Source: Bdellovibrionales bacterium (lineage in GTDB: Bacteria; Bdellovibrionota; Bdellovibrionia; Bdellovibrionales; UBA1609). Taken from it: a DNA stretch of 5,524 nucleotides. Location: contig JANQSX010000087.1 in NCBI GenBank assembly GCA_028279085.1, forward strand, positions 1 to 5,524. The letters run 5' to 3'. The position numbers were made by a program, and so were the translations under genes. How positions within the stretch are numbered: position 1 is the first letter of the stretch; every line of letters begins with the position of its first letter. The notes under the pieces are model-generated. The model saw only the letters and a list, made by a program, of their open reading frames with translations. It did not search any database and was not told where the DNA came from. Positions 1 to 5,524 of the stretch are shown in pieces.

Positions 1-984
1 TTCAAAAGGCACGGCTATAAAATCAACAATTTTTTGAATAATCATTTTTCTTTTTTCAGCGGATATTCTTTCACCTTGAATTAAAAAGCGACTCAGTTCA
101 TTAACCGCAAAATCCTCCGCCGGCTTTAAAGCCGCTTTTATATCCTGACCTATTTGCAGACTTTGTTTTTTGTTTCCCAGACAGGAAGATTTTTCATGCC
201 ATGCCGCTGAAGCGGCCATTGTCGGAAAAGATTCCACCCAGTGCAAAATATCATAGTCACTAGAGGAAAGAGAGTTAAGTTCCAGACAAGGAGAAATCAA
301 TATTACACCACATAAACCCACACCGTAGTCTTCCTGTAACTTTCGCGAAAGCTTGGCCACACGAAAACCTCCGTAGCTTTCTCCGGCAATGAAAATAGGT
401 GAAGACCAACGTCGATATTTTGATAAAAATTGCTGGATAAATTCCCCGATAGATTCCAAATCCCTGTTCATTTTGTAAAATTCTTTACTATTAGGAGCTT
501 TTGATTTACCAGCCGGTTTTTCTTTTTCACCAGGAGAGCTTAGATCCACTTCTTCCAAAGAACGACTGAAGCCGGTACCCACCGGATCCACAAACACCAG
601 ATCGGTAAAACCAATCCAACTGTCCTCATTATCTTTTAATTGAGCCGGCGGGGGAAGACACTCCCCTTTTTTTCCAAAAGACACGGTTCTTGGCCCCACA
701 GCCCCCACATGAAGATAAGCGGAAGAAGCACCAGGACCTCCATTAAAAATAAAAGTGACAGGCCGGTTACTCTTTTCTGAGTCATTGGAATAGTAAGTAT
801 AAAAAATATCCGCAATAGGTTTTTCTTTTTTACGAATTAATAACCAATCCGCTATAACAGAACAGCTTATACTCTTTCCATTTACTTTTACGGACCACTG
901 TTTCTTCTGTCCCTTTGGAGGTTTATAAGTTTTCGCCTTTGACTCAGAAGAACTCTCTTGTTTATTTTTTTCTTTATCATCCAT
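1..984 (-). CDS. S10 family serine carboxypeptidase-like protein, C-terminus cut off by window edge
   Basis: The reading frame runs without a stop from an ATG at 984-982 to the left edge, giving 328 residues. An AAGGA ribosome binding site at 997-993 lies 8 nt before the start. Seen motifs: FNGGPGASS at residues 80-88 (the oxyanion-hole signature of peptidase family S10), DPVGTGFS at 133-140, and GESYGG at 201-206 with Ser203 as the expected nucleophile. These three in this order are diagnostic of S10 alpha/beta-hydrolase carboxypeptidases, which remove C-terminal residues from peptides. The catalytic Asp and His lie further downstream in this family, so they are outside the window and activity cannot be judged. 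The N-terminus is charged (Lys/Glu/Ser-rich over 1-28) with no hydrophobic segment, so no Sec signal is visible and a cytoplasmic location is inferred. A charged Lys/Glu/Pro/Ser-rich stretch at about 144-168 looks like a surface loop insertion. It is transcribed away from the TerB-like gene. The substrate is unknown. Confidence 0.9.
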   Translation of the reverse strand, partial: MDDKEKNKQESSSESKAKTYKPPKGQKKQWSVKVNGKSISCSVIADWLLIRKKEKPIADIFYTYYSNDSEKSNRPVTFIFNGGPGASSAYLHVGAVGPRTVSFGKKGECLPPPAQLKDNEDSWIGFTDLVFVDPVGTGFSRSLEEVDLSSPGEKEKPAGKSKAPNSKEFYKMNRDLESIGEFIQQFLSKYRRWSSPIFIAGESYGGFRVAKLSRKLQEDYGVGLCGVILISPCLELNSLSSSDYDILHWVESFPTMAASAAWHEKSSCLGNKKQSLQIGQDIKAALKPAEDFAVNELSRFLIQGERISAEKRKMIIQKIVDFIAVPFE

Positions 985-1292
985 TATATATATCCTTGTT
1001 ATACAAAACTTTCACTGGATTCCGGCTTTCGCCGGAATGACAGACTTTCGCTGGAATGACAGGCTTTCGCCAGAATAACAGATTAGCACAGTATGATCTT
1101 TTTTAATTCAAAGCAAGATGCAAACATTCAAATAAAACACTGGTTTTTACACTCTCTTCCCACCAATAAGTCCCGTTTCATTACAGGAAAACTTAAAAAA
1201 TAGAGATTCACAACCGAAGCAGTTTACTTAAACAATGAATAACAGTAAAATAAAAACTCTCTCTGTACAATATTTAATCAAAGGAAATAATA
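985..1292. other. Divergent intergenic region between the peptidase and TerB-like genes
   Basis: These 308 bases separate two divergently transcribed genes. The left part holds the ribosome binding site of the peptidase gene (993-997) and a palindrome with tandem units (1016-1080), annotated separately. From 1081 to about 1260 the sequence is AT-rich, and I find no ORF with a ribosome binding site and no clear hairpin. A TACAAT at 1266-1271 could be a -10 box for the TerB-like gene, but no acceptable -35 box is at the right spacing. The AAGGA at 1281-1285 is that gene's ribosome binding site. Confidence 0.6.
1016..1080. repeat. Palindromic repeat element, copy A, with three diverged 19-bp tandem units
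   Basis: A perfect hairpin, ATTCCGGC-TTTC-GCCGGAAT, occupies 1019-1038. It overlaps three tandem 19-bp units at 1024-1042, 1043-1061 and 1062-1080 of the form GRCTTTCGCYRGAATRACA, which differ from each other at a few positions. The 26 bases at 1016-1041 are identical to 1998-2023 in copy B. It lies between the two divergent starts and contains no ORF. REP/MITE-like palindromes with ATTCCGG arms are known from many bacterial genomes; assignment to a named family is not possible from the sequence alone. Confidence 0.85.
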
Positions 1293-1913
1293 ATGGATAA
1301 AAAAAACACTGAAAATCTTATGGAAAGTCAGATTGGTATATGGGATAAAGCTTCTTCAGTAGCTCTAGCCGATGGGCAAATTGATCAACAAGAAATACAA
1401 ACACTTAAAAATGTACTTGGAAATTTAAACTTTAAAAATATGAAAAACAAAAAAGAGATGACAGAAAGTCATTTCAGTATGTGGAGATTGGTCGCTTCCG
1501 CTGTTCATGCTGATGGAGATATCTCCCCGGAAGAAGTGGAAATGATTGAACAGTATATCGAAAATCTGGAATTTGATCAGACACAAAAAGAAATCATTAG
1601 AAAAGAACTTAAAAACCCCTCACCCGTAGAAGAAATTCTACCCAAAATCACAGACCCTGGTGACCGAAGTCAAAGTTTGTATTTAGTTCGTTTGCTGCTC
1701 TGGAGAGATAAGATGCTCATTGATACTGAAGAAGTTTTTTTAAAAAAAGTCTCTGATCACTTTACACAATTTCCGGAAACAAAAAAGTTGCAGGATCAAT
1801 TGGAACAATTAAAAGAAAAAAACTCTAAAACAGAAGAGTTGGTATATTCCATTTCAAATAGTCCTGTTATTCAGTTTTTAAAAAAGTTCCCATTCTTTTC
1901 AAAATACAAGTAA
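1293..1913 (+). CDS. TerB-like helical protein with two clear and one degenerate TerB motif
   Basis: The product is 206 residues, soluble and charged, with no signal peptide or membrane segment. The start is supported by AAGGA at 1281-1285, 7 nt before the ATG. Two internal repeats align directly: residues 14-42 (W17, then ADGQID at 26-31 and E34) and 61-89 (W64, then ADGDIS at 73-78, E80, E81). A third, weaker copy at about 129-157 keeps the Ile-Asp-x-Glu-Glu part (143-147) but not the Asp-Gly pair. An ADG-x-I-x-x-x-E turn between two helices is typical of the TerB/DUF533-like fold, named for tellurite resistance proteins but widespread in proteins of unknown role. Residues about 163-188 are Lys/Glu/Gln-rich and could form a short coiled coil. 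No other ter genes are present, so tellurite resistance should not be assumed. It is flanked on both sides by copies of the same palindromic repeat and converges on the vWA lipoprotein gene. The family call is fairly sure; the function is unknown. Confidence 0.72.
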   Translation: MDKKNTENLMESQIGIWDKASSVALADGQIDQQEIQTLKNVLGNLNFKNMKNKKEMTESHFSMWRLVASAVHADGDISPEEVEMIEQYIENLEFDQTQKEIIRKELKNPSPVEEILPKITDPGDRSQSLYLVRLLLWRDKMLIDTEEVFLKKVSDHFTQFPETKKLQDQLEQLKEKNSKTEELVYSISNSPVIQFLKKFPFFSKYK

Positions 1914-1931
1914 ATATTTATCTATTTTTTG

Positions 1932-2077
1932 TTATTCCGGCGGAAGTTCGTCATTCCGGACTTGATCCGGAATCCAGAGGATTCTTGAAACTTCTTATGG
2001 ATTCCGGCTTTCGCCGGAATGACGAACTTCACAGGAATGACGAACTTCACAGGAATGACGAACTTCACAGGAATGAC
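1932..2077. repeat. Composite inverted repeat, copy B, ending in three perfect 18-bp tandem units
   Basis: Several nested structures are visible. ATTCCGGA-CTTGA-TCCGGAAT (1953-1973) and ATTCCGGC-TTTC-GCCGGAAT (2001-2020) are each perfect small hairpins. On a larger scale, 1943-1959 is the exact reverse complement of 2014-2030 (17 bp) and 1967-1976 that of 1998-2007 (10 bp), so the whole can fold into one long stem with a loop of about 21 nt. The right side continues as three identical copies of GACGAACTTCACAGGAAT at 2021-2038, 2039-2056 and 2057-2074, followed by GAC. It fills most of the 194-bp gap between two convergent genes, where it could stop transcription from both sides, although no T-tract follows the stem. 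Confidence 0.88.
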
Positions 2078-2107
2078 ATCTTAAACTTAATTATCAAAAT
2101 CAGCCAA

Positions 2108-3160
2108 TTACAGTGATTCCGATCCTTTGATCTTTTTACACTTCTCAGGAAAACGTTCTGCGATATTCATTTTTTTTAAGATGCTATAAGCTATGGCTCT
2201 TCCAAAAGTAGGTTTACAAATATTAAAGGCGTATCCTCCTGAATTTTTCGCAAATTTTATCAACTCCTCCGGTGGCTTATTAGTGAATAAGCCTTCGGAA
2301 AGCTCAGATAGCAAGCTGGAACCAAACATCACCACAGGGTTTAAAGTAACCAGTCCATAAACCTCTCCCGCTTTTGTTACATACCCCACACCATCAGACG
2401 CTTTATCTCCAAATGTGCGTAAACAATTACCGTTATCTCCCGGTTTCGTTACAGTTAAAGCCATAAATTTATTTTCACTATAATGTGCATAAACAGAAGA
2501 CAGTGCCATTCCGGAAGAAGTACCGGAAGATGAAAACCATCCCCCCATGTTTTCATCAGAAGAAGAAGCAAGAATAATCGCTAAAGGAGCATAGCCTCTT
2601 AAAAAAGCATCTGAGGTGCTCCCATTAGTTTCTCTTTCCATAAAAGCTTTCACGGCACTTAAGGGCTTATGCGAACCATTATTACAATGAGGGGGAAAAG
2701 CACAACCGGAACGCATAGACACTGTATCAAACAATACTTTTTGATAATTCAATGTATTAGCACTGATAAATTTTTCAACTGATACTTCTCCGTTCATTTC
2801 CAGGTTTACTAAATGCCCTAATGTATGAGTAGCACCCCTTTTCTTTGCAACACCGGATATTATTCCTACCCGCCAATCAACCGGCTCTATACATTGTACA
2901 AATTGACTGAGGTTAGCAGCTACTTGCGCATTTAACTTTTCACCCTTAGGAGAATTATCTATAACCACTAAAATATCCGCCGGCTTTTTAGCTAACCAGG
3001 ATGAATCACCTTGTTGCTTGCATTCATGCCCTTCACTCCCAATACAATTCGATGAGGATATATACAAATCAGAGCAATTGAAAAAAAACACGCTGACTGA
3101 AGCAATTATTAACATAGCCATACAGCTATGTCTTTTATTGGAAAAATTATCTACTTTCAT
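2108..3160 (-). CDS. Probable lipoprotein with a degenerate von Willebrand A-like domain
   Basis: The product is 350 residues. The N-terminus has a positively charged region (K2, K9, R10), a hydrophobic core at about 14-27 and a Cys at 29 in a non-canonical lipobox (FFNC), suggesting export and lipid attachment. Starting at M14 or M16 would remove the positive charges, so the first ATG is preferred, although only an A-rich leader and no clear ribosome binding site precedes it. Residues 61-70 (ADILVVIDNS) match the first strand and metal-site motif of a vWA domain; D68 and S70 are present but the usual second Ser is K72. VDWRVGIISG at 94-103, a hydrophobic strand before SSSDEN (199-204), and GGYAFNIC at 308-315 follow in the order seen in vWA-like lipoproteins of Bdellovibrio and related bacteria. 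Eight Cys remain after Cys29, consistent with disulfides outside the cytoplasm. It is divergent from the pilin-like operon. A role in adhesion or protein-protein contact is inferred. Confidence 0.75.
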   Translation of the reverse strand: MKVDNFSNKRHSCMAMLIIASVSVFFFNCSDLYISSSNCIGSEGHECKQQGDSSWLAKKPADILVVIDNSPKGEKLNAQVAANLSQFVQCIEPVDWRVGIISGVAKKRGATHTLGHLVNLEMNGEVSVEKFISANTLNYQKVLFDTVSMRSGCAFPPHCNNGSHKPLSAVKAFMERETNGSTSDAFLRGYAPLAIILASSSDENMGGWFSSSGTSSGMALSSVYAHYSENKFMALTVTKPGDNGNCLRTFGDKASDGVGYVTKAGEVYGLVTLNPVVMFGSSLLSELSEGLFTNKPPEELIKFAKNSGGYAFNICKPTFGRAIAYSILKKMNIAERFPEKCKKIKGSESL

Positions 3161-3286
3161 GTATTTTTTTTCGGAATTTTTTATAAGAAAAAAAAGAAGA
3201 AAGCTAAAATTATACTGATTTAGTTTGAAGATTTTTTATCCCTTACACACTAAAATAAAAAAACCAGGATTTAAGTAGGGGTCCCC

Positions 3287-3343
3287 AGAATAACTGTCCA
3301 GAATAACGAACTAGACTAAATGACAACCTAGATTAAATAACAG
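3287..3343. repeat. Decayed copy of the GAATGAC tandem repeat, copy C
   Basis: GAATAAC or close variants (AAATGAC, AAATAAC) recur at 3288, 3301, 3318 and 3335, the last three at a 17-bp period, separated by related spacers (GAACTAGACT, AACCTAGATT). GAATRAC followed by GAACT or AACCT matches the tandem units of copies A and B. The palindromic head is not recognisable. Homology to the other two copies is likely but is a judgement by eye. Confidence 0.5.
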
Positions 3344-3417
3344 CGACAACAACTTTTTAAACAATGTCCATTTTTTAAACAGCATTTTAATACAAAAAAC
3401 GGTTCCGACAAATAATT

Positions 3418-3446
3418 TTGTAATTACAGAGTACATAGTTTATACT
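3418..3446 (+). promoter_or_regulatory. Candidate sigma70-type promoter for the pilin-like operon
   Basis: TTGTAA at 3418-3423 (four of six consensus bases) and TATACT at 3441-3446 (five of six) are separated by exactly 17 bp. Transcription would begin near 3453, giving a leader of roughly 94 nt before the ATG at 3547. A TTGACA at 3492-3497 lies nearer the gene but has no -10 box at a suitable spacing. Confidence 0.42.
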
Positions 3447-3519
3447 CTTAACTTGAGGGAATCGAAGCAAATCTGCACTCTGAACACATCGTTGACAATT
3501 CATACCGGACACACTTCAG

Positions 3520-3534
3520 CTGTTTTGAAAACAG
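3520..3534. promoter_or_regulatory. 15-bp perfect dyad touching the ribosome binding site of the pilin-like gene
   Basis: CTGTTTT-G-AAAACAG is a perfect 7-bp inverted repeat with one central base. Its right end overlaps the AGAGG ribosome binding site (3533-3537) of the gene starting at 3547, and an 8-bp palindrome GTCGCGAC follows at 3537-3544. The position suggests an operator or a site controlling translation. CTGT-N7-ACAG resembles a LexA box but is one base shorter than the E. coli form (CTGT-N8-ACAG). A chance palindrome in AT-rich DNA remains possible. Confidence 0.3.
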
Positions 3535-3546
3535 AGGTCGCGACAC

Positions 3547-4470
3547 ATGGGAATTAGAACACGATCCGGTTTTAGCATAGTTGAAATATTGATAGTGTCC
3601 GCGTTACTAGGAGGGGCAGCTTTAGCCATTTCCAAATTAGCAGTAGATATGCACAGATTCCAAAAGAACACCTTAAGTACAAGTGAGGCAAATGAATTTT
3701 CTTCAGCTATAGGGTATTATTTAAATCAGAACTGTCAATCGGAATTACAGGGTAAAACATTTCCTTTTGGTAGTCCGAAAGATCTAACTCTCACTCAATA
3801 TAGCTCTTGGGGGAATGTATCTTTACCCGACATTGAAGCCGGTTCTACATTTGAAGACAAATGGAGGGTGAAGAAACTCACCTGGGAACATAAATCATCC
3901 ATTCCCACTAAAGAATATAAAAGAGAAGGCCAGGTTTTAAAGGTAGCGGTCGCAAGGATTGTCCTTGAAATGGAAGTCATACGGGAAGGAAGCAGTAATG
4001 CATCTTTAAATCACTACAGCATAGAAATCCCTTTTATCATAGAAGATGGAACAAACATTGTTAAAGATTGTTTGGCAGGAAGTCTCGGTCCCACAGGGGT
4101 AGATATGTGCGAAACAATGGGGTCTGAATACAATCCTTTGACGGATACATGTATGCCGAAAAAGCATTGTTTTCTGGTCACCCAACATATTAATTGCACA
4201 TCTAACAAAGGGTGGAATCCTGCACATAGTCCACAGTCTCCTTGTGAACAACTGATACTTCCCCACATTACCTTAAGCGGCAAAAAACAATATTTTAATT
4301 TCTATCATACTGATTTAGGAGGATCGCTAGGAGATTGTCCTTCTGGAACTAAAACAATTTTCACAGGAAATATCACAAAAATGGGATCTCTCAGCTGCGG
4401 GTTAGGTTGCACAAACACCTATGTTTCTGAAGCGAAGGTATATTTATGTGTGAAATGTGATGTCCCCTAA
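3547..4470 (+). CDS. Prepilin-like protein with class III signal peptide and Cys-rich C-terminus (minor pilin/pseudopilin)
   Basis: The product is 307 residues. The start is set by AGAGG at 3533-3537, 9 nt upstream. The N-terminus is a textbook prepilin peptidase substrate: a short basic leader (R4, R6), cleavage expected after G8, F9 as the methylatable first residue, and E13 at position +5, followed by a hydrophobic helix to about residue 29. Such proteins are inserted in the inner membrane and assembled into type IV pili or type II secretion pseudopili. At about 300 residues it is larger than a typical major pilin and closer to PilW- or GspJ-like minor subunits. The C-terminal region from 175 is Cys-rich: 12 Cys in the protein, including CETMGSEYNPLTDTC at 188-202, CGLGC at 284-288 and CVKC at 301-304, which suggests periplasmic disulfides. 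It is followed after 31 bp by a second pilin-like gene on the same strand, probably in one operon. The globular domain is not recognised. Confidence 0.8.
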   Translation: MGIRTRSGFSIVEILIVSALLGGAALAISKLAVDMHRFQKNTLSTSEANEFSSAIGYYLNQNCQSELQGKTFPFGSPKDLTLTQYSSWGNVSLPDIEAGSTFEDKWRVKKLTWEHKSSIPTKEYKREGQVLKVAVARIVLEMEVIREGSSNASLNHYSIEIPFIIEDGTNIVKDCLAGSLGPTGVDMCETMGSEYNPLTDTCMPKKHCFLVTQHINCTSNKGWNPAHSPQSPCEQLILPHITLSGKKQYFNFYHTDLGGSLGDCPSGTKTIFTGNITKMGSLSCGLGCTNTYVSEAKVYLCVKCDVP

Positions 4471-4501
4471 TAGGGTTTATAAAGAATGAGAGATAAATTA
4501 A

Positions 4502-5524
4502 ATGAAAGCAAAAATTAAAAATAATAAGAAAAAGAAGAAAAACAATAAAGGCTCAGTAGTGTTACTATTGGCTGCATCTGTAGCGTTCACCGGTGTTATA
4601 GGATTGTCCTTATATACAGTGACAAAATCCACATATGAAAATCAAATAACCAAAAATAAATTCACTCAATATCATCTACTTACTCTATCTCTCCGCTCCA
4701 TAATGAGCCGTCCTGATGTGTGCACCTCAGCACTTCAAAATCAGATATTTGATCCCTCTCAGCCGAAATCAAATGTCCTTATAGACACATCCGTATTTGA
4801 GGAAAAAAAGTTTATAGGGAATACACAAGACATAAGCAACAGCAGATTTACATTAATAAACAAAGGCTTTACAACGAATAAATGGTTAACTCACTCCAGT
4901 GAAAGCGTTGACACATATAAGACGAACCTGCAGGTATGGCTTCCCAACACTGAAGCTTCTTCAGTGCCCTTTAACTATGAGCGACTAAACCTATCTATTC
5001 CATTGTATGTCAATATAGATAAAAACAATAAAATCAAAAATTGTTACGGAGTTTATTCACAAGCGGCTTTATGTGAAAGATATTGGAAATCCTGGAACCA
5101 GGCGGAAAATAATTTAGACCTAAAGTGCAATCCTGACAGGCAATGCATTTTATACACCGACAGTTCCTGCAAAGCTCCCGCTATAAGAATAGCTATGGGG
5201 GGTCACAGCATCACCATGAATGGACATGGAGGATATGGTGGACATGGGGGAGGAATTGCTGCCGCTGGAGGGTTTGATAGAATGAACAAGAAAGAGGAAG
5301 ATACAAAAAATGGAGTAGAGGCTATAAAAGAAACTCTTCAGGAATTAAAAGACGATATAACAGAGATGGAAAACGCTCGTAGTAATATGGAAAGCAGTTT
5401 AACTCAAGCGCAGCAAGTACTTGCTCAAGCACAAGCTGCCCTCGCTACGGCACAAGCTGCCCTCTCAGCTTGTGCAGCTGCATGTGCTGCTTGTACCCCA
5501 CCACCCCCCTGCTATTGCAACTGC
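4502..5524 (+). CDS. PilX/GspK-like pilin-related protein with Gly/His linker, alanine heptads and Cys/Pro segment, C-terminus beyond window
   Basis: The frame stays open from ATG 4502 to the last base, giving 341 residues. Only a weak ribosome binding site (GAGAGA, 4488-4493) precedes it; translational coupling to the gene ending 31 bp upstream is plausible. The N-terminus has a Lys/Asn-rich leader (1-16), then G17-S18 and a hydrophobic helix at 18-41 that lacks Glu at +5 (L22 instead), as in PilX and GspK, the pilin-like subunits at pilus or pseudopilus tips. Residues about 43-230 form a domain I do not recognise, with six Cys. Then come a Gly/His/Met-rich linker at 232-258 (four His), a charged amphipathic stretch at about 261-300, an Ala/Gln-rich heptad region at 302-323, and a Cys/Pro segment: C324, C328, C331, PPPP at 333-336, then C337, C339, C341. 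The heptads suggest a coiled coil and the cysteines suggest cross-links or metal binding. The pilin-like assignment rests mainly on the N-terminus and its neighbour; a non-pilin membrane-anchored surface protein is the alternative. Confidence 0.65.
   Translation, partial: MKAKIKNNKKKKKNNKGSVVLLLAASVAFTGVIGLSLYTVTKSTYENQITKNKFTQYHLLTLSLRSIMSRPDVCTSALQNQIFDPSQPKSNVLIDTSVFEEKKFIGNTQDISNSRFTLINKGFTTNKWLTHSSESVDTYKTNLQVWLPNTEASSVPFNYERLNLSIPLYVNIDKNNKIKNCYGVYSQAALCERYWKSWNQAENNLDLKCNPDRQCILYTDSSCKAPAIRIAMGGHSITMNGHGGYGGHGGGIAAAGGFDRMNKKEEDTKNGVEAIKETLQELKDDITEMENARSNMESSLTQAQQVLAQAQAALATAQAALSACAAACAACTPPPPCYCNC
5420..5482 (+). repeat. In-gene 21-bp tandem repeat encoding alanine-rich heptads
   Basis: Three 21-bp units lie at 5420-5440, 5441-5461 and 5462-5482. 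The 15 bases GCACAAGCTGCCCTC occur exactly at 5429-5443 and again at 5450-5464, while the third unit is diverged. Each unit encodes seven residues beginning with Leu (LAQAQAA, LATAQAA, LSACAAA), which fits growth of a coiled-coil segment by duplication of heptads within the gene starting at 4502. Confidence 0.75.

Larger units (their letters stand above)
3161..3546. other. Divergent intergenic region between the vWA lipoprotein and pilin-like operon
   Basis: These 386 bases lie between divergent starts. On the minus strand, a TATAAT at 3214-3209 about 50 nt before the lipoprotein start could be a -10 box, but only A-rich sequence occupies the -35 position, so it is not called as a promoter. 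A 9-bp GGGGTCCCC stands out at 3278-3286, directly before a decayed repeat copy (3287-3343). The right part holds a promoter candidate and a dyad, listed separately. No ORF with a ribosome binding site was found. The plus-strand frame at 3018-3218 overlaps the lipoprotein gene antisense and looks spurious. Confidence 0.6.

Noticed and set aside
1266..1271. TACAAT as -10 box of a promoter for the TerB-like gene
   Set aside because: No acceptable -35 hexamer lies 16-18 bp upstream, and the leader would be only about 15 nt.
1368..1530. EF-hand calcium-binding loops in the TerB-like protein
   Set aside because: The ADG-x-I-x-x-E segments lack the acidic residues expected at loop positions 1 and 3; paired spacing and the preceding Trp helix fit TerB better.
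2021..2077. Possible CRISPR array
   Set aside because: The 18-bp units are directly adjacent with no unique spacers, and no cas gene is present.
3018..3218. Plus-strand 66-codon open frame
   Set aside because: It lies mostly antisense to the start of the vWA lipoprotein gene, has no ribosome binding site and encodes no recognisable domain.
3520..3535. LexA (SOS) box
   Set aside because: The CTGT and ACAG halves are 7 bp apart rather than the 8 bp of the E. coli-type box, and the site lies well downstream of the best promoter candidate.
3795..4283. Three minus-strand open frames of 61-89 codons
   Set aside because: All lie inside the pilin-like gene on the opposite strand and overlap one another; that gene has a ribosome binding site and a clear signal peptide, so these are chance frames.
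4486..4518. Ten-codon ORF starting at an ATG in the gap between the two pilin-like genes
   Set aside because: It overlaps the start of the second gene out of frame and has no ribosome binding site; too short to support.

Overview
The window is AT-rich bacterial DNA. It holds five protein-coding genes, two of them cut by the window edges, and three intergenic patches of one family of short palindromic and tandem repeats. I see no rRNA, tRNA, transposase or CRISPR array. A Bdellovibrio-type von Willebrand A (vWA) lipoprotein, Cys-rich type IV pilin-like proteins and AT-rich codon use point to a Gram-negative bacterium, possibly Bdellovibrionota or another former deltaproteobacterial lineage. 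That placement is inference; no marker gene is present.

Layout: (1) 1-984, minus strand, is the first 328 codons of an S10 serine carboxypeptidase-like protein with no signal peptide; its C-terminus lies beyond the left edge. (2) 985-1292 is a divergent intergenic region with a 20-bp palindrome followed by three diverged 19-bp tandem units. (3) 1293-1913, plus strand, is a TerB-like protein with two clear and one degenerate repeat of the helical TerB motif. (4) 1914-2107 separates two convergent genes and is mostly a composite inverted repeat ending in three perfect 18-bp tandem units. (5) 2108-3160, minus strand, is a probable lipoprotein with a degenerate vWA domain. (6) 3161-3546 is a divergent intergenic region with a decayed repeat copy, a plausible sigma70 promoter and a dyad next to the ribosome binding site of the next gene. 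(7) 3547-4470, plus strand, is a prepilin-like protein with a class III signal peptide and a Cys-rich C-terminus. (8) 4502-5524, plus strand and open at the right edge, is a second pilin-like protein without Glu+5, with a Gly/His-rich linker, an alanine-rich heptad stretch and a Cys/Pro-rich segment.

The last two genes are 31 bp apart and probably form an operon. The order (a large pilin with Glu+5, then a PilX/GspK-like protein lacking Glu+5) resembles minor pilin or pseudopilin operons (pilW-pilX, gspJ-gspK). A secreted vWA protein is transcribed divergently from them, which recalls the vWA domain of PilY1-type pilus tip proteins. A functional link is an inference from position only. The peptidase and TerB-like genes show no evident connection to this group.
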